A program made the translations under genes and the position numbers. Shown here in pieces: positions 62,143-64,000 of a DNA stretch of 64,000 nucleotides. The stretch is taken from assembly GCA_000328365.1 (NCBI GenBank), contig KB306459.1, forward strand, positions 399,376 through 463,375. Direction: 5' to 3'. Origin of the DNA: Capitella teleta (lineage: Eukaryota > Annelida > Polychaeta > Capitellidae). How positions within the stretch are numbered: position 1 is the stretch's first letter; every line of letters begins with the position of its first letter. The notes beneath the pieces were generated by a model. It ran no database searches, had not been told where the DNA came from, and saw only the letters and a program-made list of their open reading frames with translations.

Positions 62143-62424
62143 TTAACTAGAGTACTGTAAATCGACATAATCTGGGAAAAAAAGCTGATGGTGCAATTGC
62201 CCGTGTCTAGCCCCATCTTCTCCTACATAGAAATATTTCCCGTAACTGTCTCCCTTCGAATCCTTCACCTTATCAAACTCCCGTTCATCCATATTGTACT
62301 TCAGGTGTGGCCTAAAAAAGCACAGATAATAACCTTGATTGTTCAATCTTTCTTCCACAGGTAAAACATATCTTGCAAATACTTCTTCCTTTCCAAAGCT
62401 CATACAATACCACACATAATACAT
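62143..62424 (-). CDS. Possible TIR-domain remnant
   Basis: A 93-codon frame reads YYVWYCMSFGKEEVFARYVL, then PVEERLNNQGYYLCFFR. The layout (hydrophobic strand, Ser, acidic residues, a helix with a Leu-rich face, then GYxLC) resembles the start of a TIR domain of Toll-like receptors. The expected RDxxPG box is not visible, and the frame stops soon after. No flanking exons are recognised; it may be a decayed fragment or chance. Confidence 0.25.
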   Translation of the reverse strand: MYYVWYCMSFGKEEVFARYVLPVEERLNNQGYYLCFFRPHLKYNMDEREFDKVKDSKGDSYGKYFYVGEDGARHGQLHHQLFFPDYVDLQYSS

Positions 62425-63888
62425 GGAAGACGTGATGTATTGTTGCTCATTTATTAAGCAATGACCTCGTAAAGAGGATTCTTTACCTCAAACACAAAAC
62501 ATCGTTGGATTTTGCTTTCTTGTATCACTGGTTGAACCTCACCTCAAACATGACGGGACATACACTCCATTCCATCTTACATTTTTTACAACTTGTGCAG
62601 CTATTCATACACTTTTCCACTGGTACACGCATGAATGTCATAACACTGATTGGTTTGTTTGGATTCAGATTGCTGAAAGGGGGCAGAGCAAATAAGACAT
62701 TCATGAATTCTTCGGGGTCTATGGAATAATGATACAATTAATCATCGTAATCCTTGCCAACTCTGGAAAGGGTTTCTTTTTTCTTCTTTTCGGGATAACA
62801 AAATGTTTCTCTTCAGTCGGTCTTTTTATCAGACGGGTTTTCAGCAACTTGAGCTTCTGAGCAGACGGACGGCGTTCGCTTAGACGGATTGCTTCACCAC
62901 GCAGGAAGCGGCAGGATTTTTGATGCGTGTTGATTCGATCATTCTAATTCAGTACGATTTTTTCACACGAAAATTTATGATGAGTTTGTTAGGAGGATAA
63001 ATTTGGGATAAACACAACTCCGCTCGGTACTTAAATACTGGTACACGAAGGCTAGCTACTTTCATATATAAATTATACACACTCTAATAATATTATTTTA
63101 GTGAGGTTTCTAATAAATTGATAATTTTAATATAAGTACACCAGCTCATCTTTCTGTGGTTGGTATATACGTACATGGGAATTAAATTACAATAGAAACA
63201 AACAAATCTTCATTCAGGAGCGGTTCCTACAAGTCTGCATCTCAGCCTCGTAAAACCAAACAAACCAGAGAAGTCTGTGGATTCTCCGAGCAAAACAAAA
63301 TCCCTCTTGCATAATTCCCGGCTGTTGAGGGCAGAACCCTCATGCGCGGTGTATCTTCATCTCAGGTGAATGGTTCCATGAGTGGAATATCTGATATTTC
63401 ATAGGGCAGGTAAGGACATGAACCTCACGAGTATCCAGAAAAACGTGTCTCTGATTAAGAAGGTGGAAGCAGAGATTCAAGCCTCCTTCTTGCACATTGT
63501 AGCATAAGTGTTGTTATGTTACATGTATAATTGGGTTGTTTCAATCAAATATTGCAAGCGAATTAATTAATTTTGTCTATGTTCTAACGTGTGGTGTGGT
63601 TTTGTACGACGATAATTGAAGTTGCCAAAATAATGTTTCCAAGTGGAACATAATCAAAGTTCTATTTTGAATATTGTTTCATTTTATTCCGGGATATTCA
63701 ATTAGCATAACGTATCTACAGATAATCAGCATGCGGCGAGAAATCCACATGAACCAATGTCGTGTTATCTTACAAAACCGATGTGGAGGTGGGTGCAGTG
63801 AGGTTTAAATCGGATCAATTGAGGTGCAAAATTGAGGATTATTGCTTGTATTGCCAGTCCTGTCACTCACTCTTGGTCGAAGTATTCC
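62425..63888. other. No gene recognised
   Basis: AT-rich, short frames only. A 70-codon frame at 62525-62737 (minus) ends in a cysteine-rich stretch but could not be assigned. Confidence 0.5.
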
Positions 63889-64000
63889 TTAAAGGGATGG
63901 GGAACTAAATTTTAAGTGATGTTCTATTGACTCATAGCACCAATTGATAGCATTCCTTGCCAAGAACACCATGCCTGGATGCAAGCGTAAGGAAATAATG
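63889..64000. mobile_element. TTAA-flanked MITE, left part, cut by window end
   Basis: Starts TTAAAGGGATGGGGAACT, and its first 41 bases are identical to the element at 10014. It supplies the sequence that is hidden by N in the first copy for at least another 70 bases. Confidence 0.65.

Noticed and set aside
62525-62737. Frame ending in a cysteine-rich stretch, considered as a piggyBac transposase C-terminus
   Set aside because: Cysteine spacing does not fit well and nothing else of a transposase is nearby.

Overview
The window is animal nuclear DNA: AT-rich, with spliced genes, animal receptor families, a chaperonin subunit with introns, and a dense load of old transposable elements. The gene set (rhodopsin-class GPCRs, a CYP2-like P450, a steryl-sulfatase-like arylsulfatase, an LRR protein, a short cilium/sperm-type protein) together with LINE, tRNA-SINE, P-element, Tigger and MITE fossils fits a marine invertebrate. 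I cannot fix the phylum from sequence alone. One run of 50 N (10055-10104) marks an assembly gap.

Layout. 1-5.4 kb: a decayed integrase-core DNA transposon and a broken LRR-gene copy (minus), then the last exon of a single-pass membrane protein with PPxY motifs (plus). 5.9-11.6 kb: an old local duplication, two MITEs and a tRNA-derived SINE. 11.8-12.8 kb: an aminergic-like GPCR with unusual key residues. 14.7-20.7 kb: a complete ten-exon CCT5 gene (minus) whose introns carry two families of box C/D snoRNA-like sequences. 21.2-23.9 kb: a short three-exon protein gene diverging from CCT5. 24.4-29.1 kb: LINE fragments, the TM4-TM7 half of a peptide-type GPCR, and a Tigger-type MITE inside another MITE. 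30.3-33.3 kb: a complete six-exon arylsulfatase. 34.4-35.9 kb: an intronless P450. 37.3-40.1 kb: a long inverted repeat and a P-element fossil. 40.3-47.5 kb: a cluster of four copies (two intact, two broken) of a secreted protein family I do not recognise. 48.8-51.3 kb: a SINE and a LINE with a zinc-knuckle ORF1. 52.3-53.0 kb: the first coding exon of a secreted LRR protein. 54.9-59.3 kb: a long Lys/Glu/Pro/Val-repeat protein whose frame breaks exactly at a -1 slippery heptamer. 62.1-62.4 kb: a possible TIR-domain remnant. The last 112 bases begin a second copy of the MITE that surrounds the assembly gap.

The genes do not form a pathway. The clearest functional coupling is CCT5 acting as host gene for small RNAs, and CCT5 sharing a roughly 520-base head-to-head promoter interval with the short ciliary-type gene. 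The strongest leads for something undescribed are the intron-hosted snoRNA families, the secreted gene cluster and the frameshift candidate.
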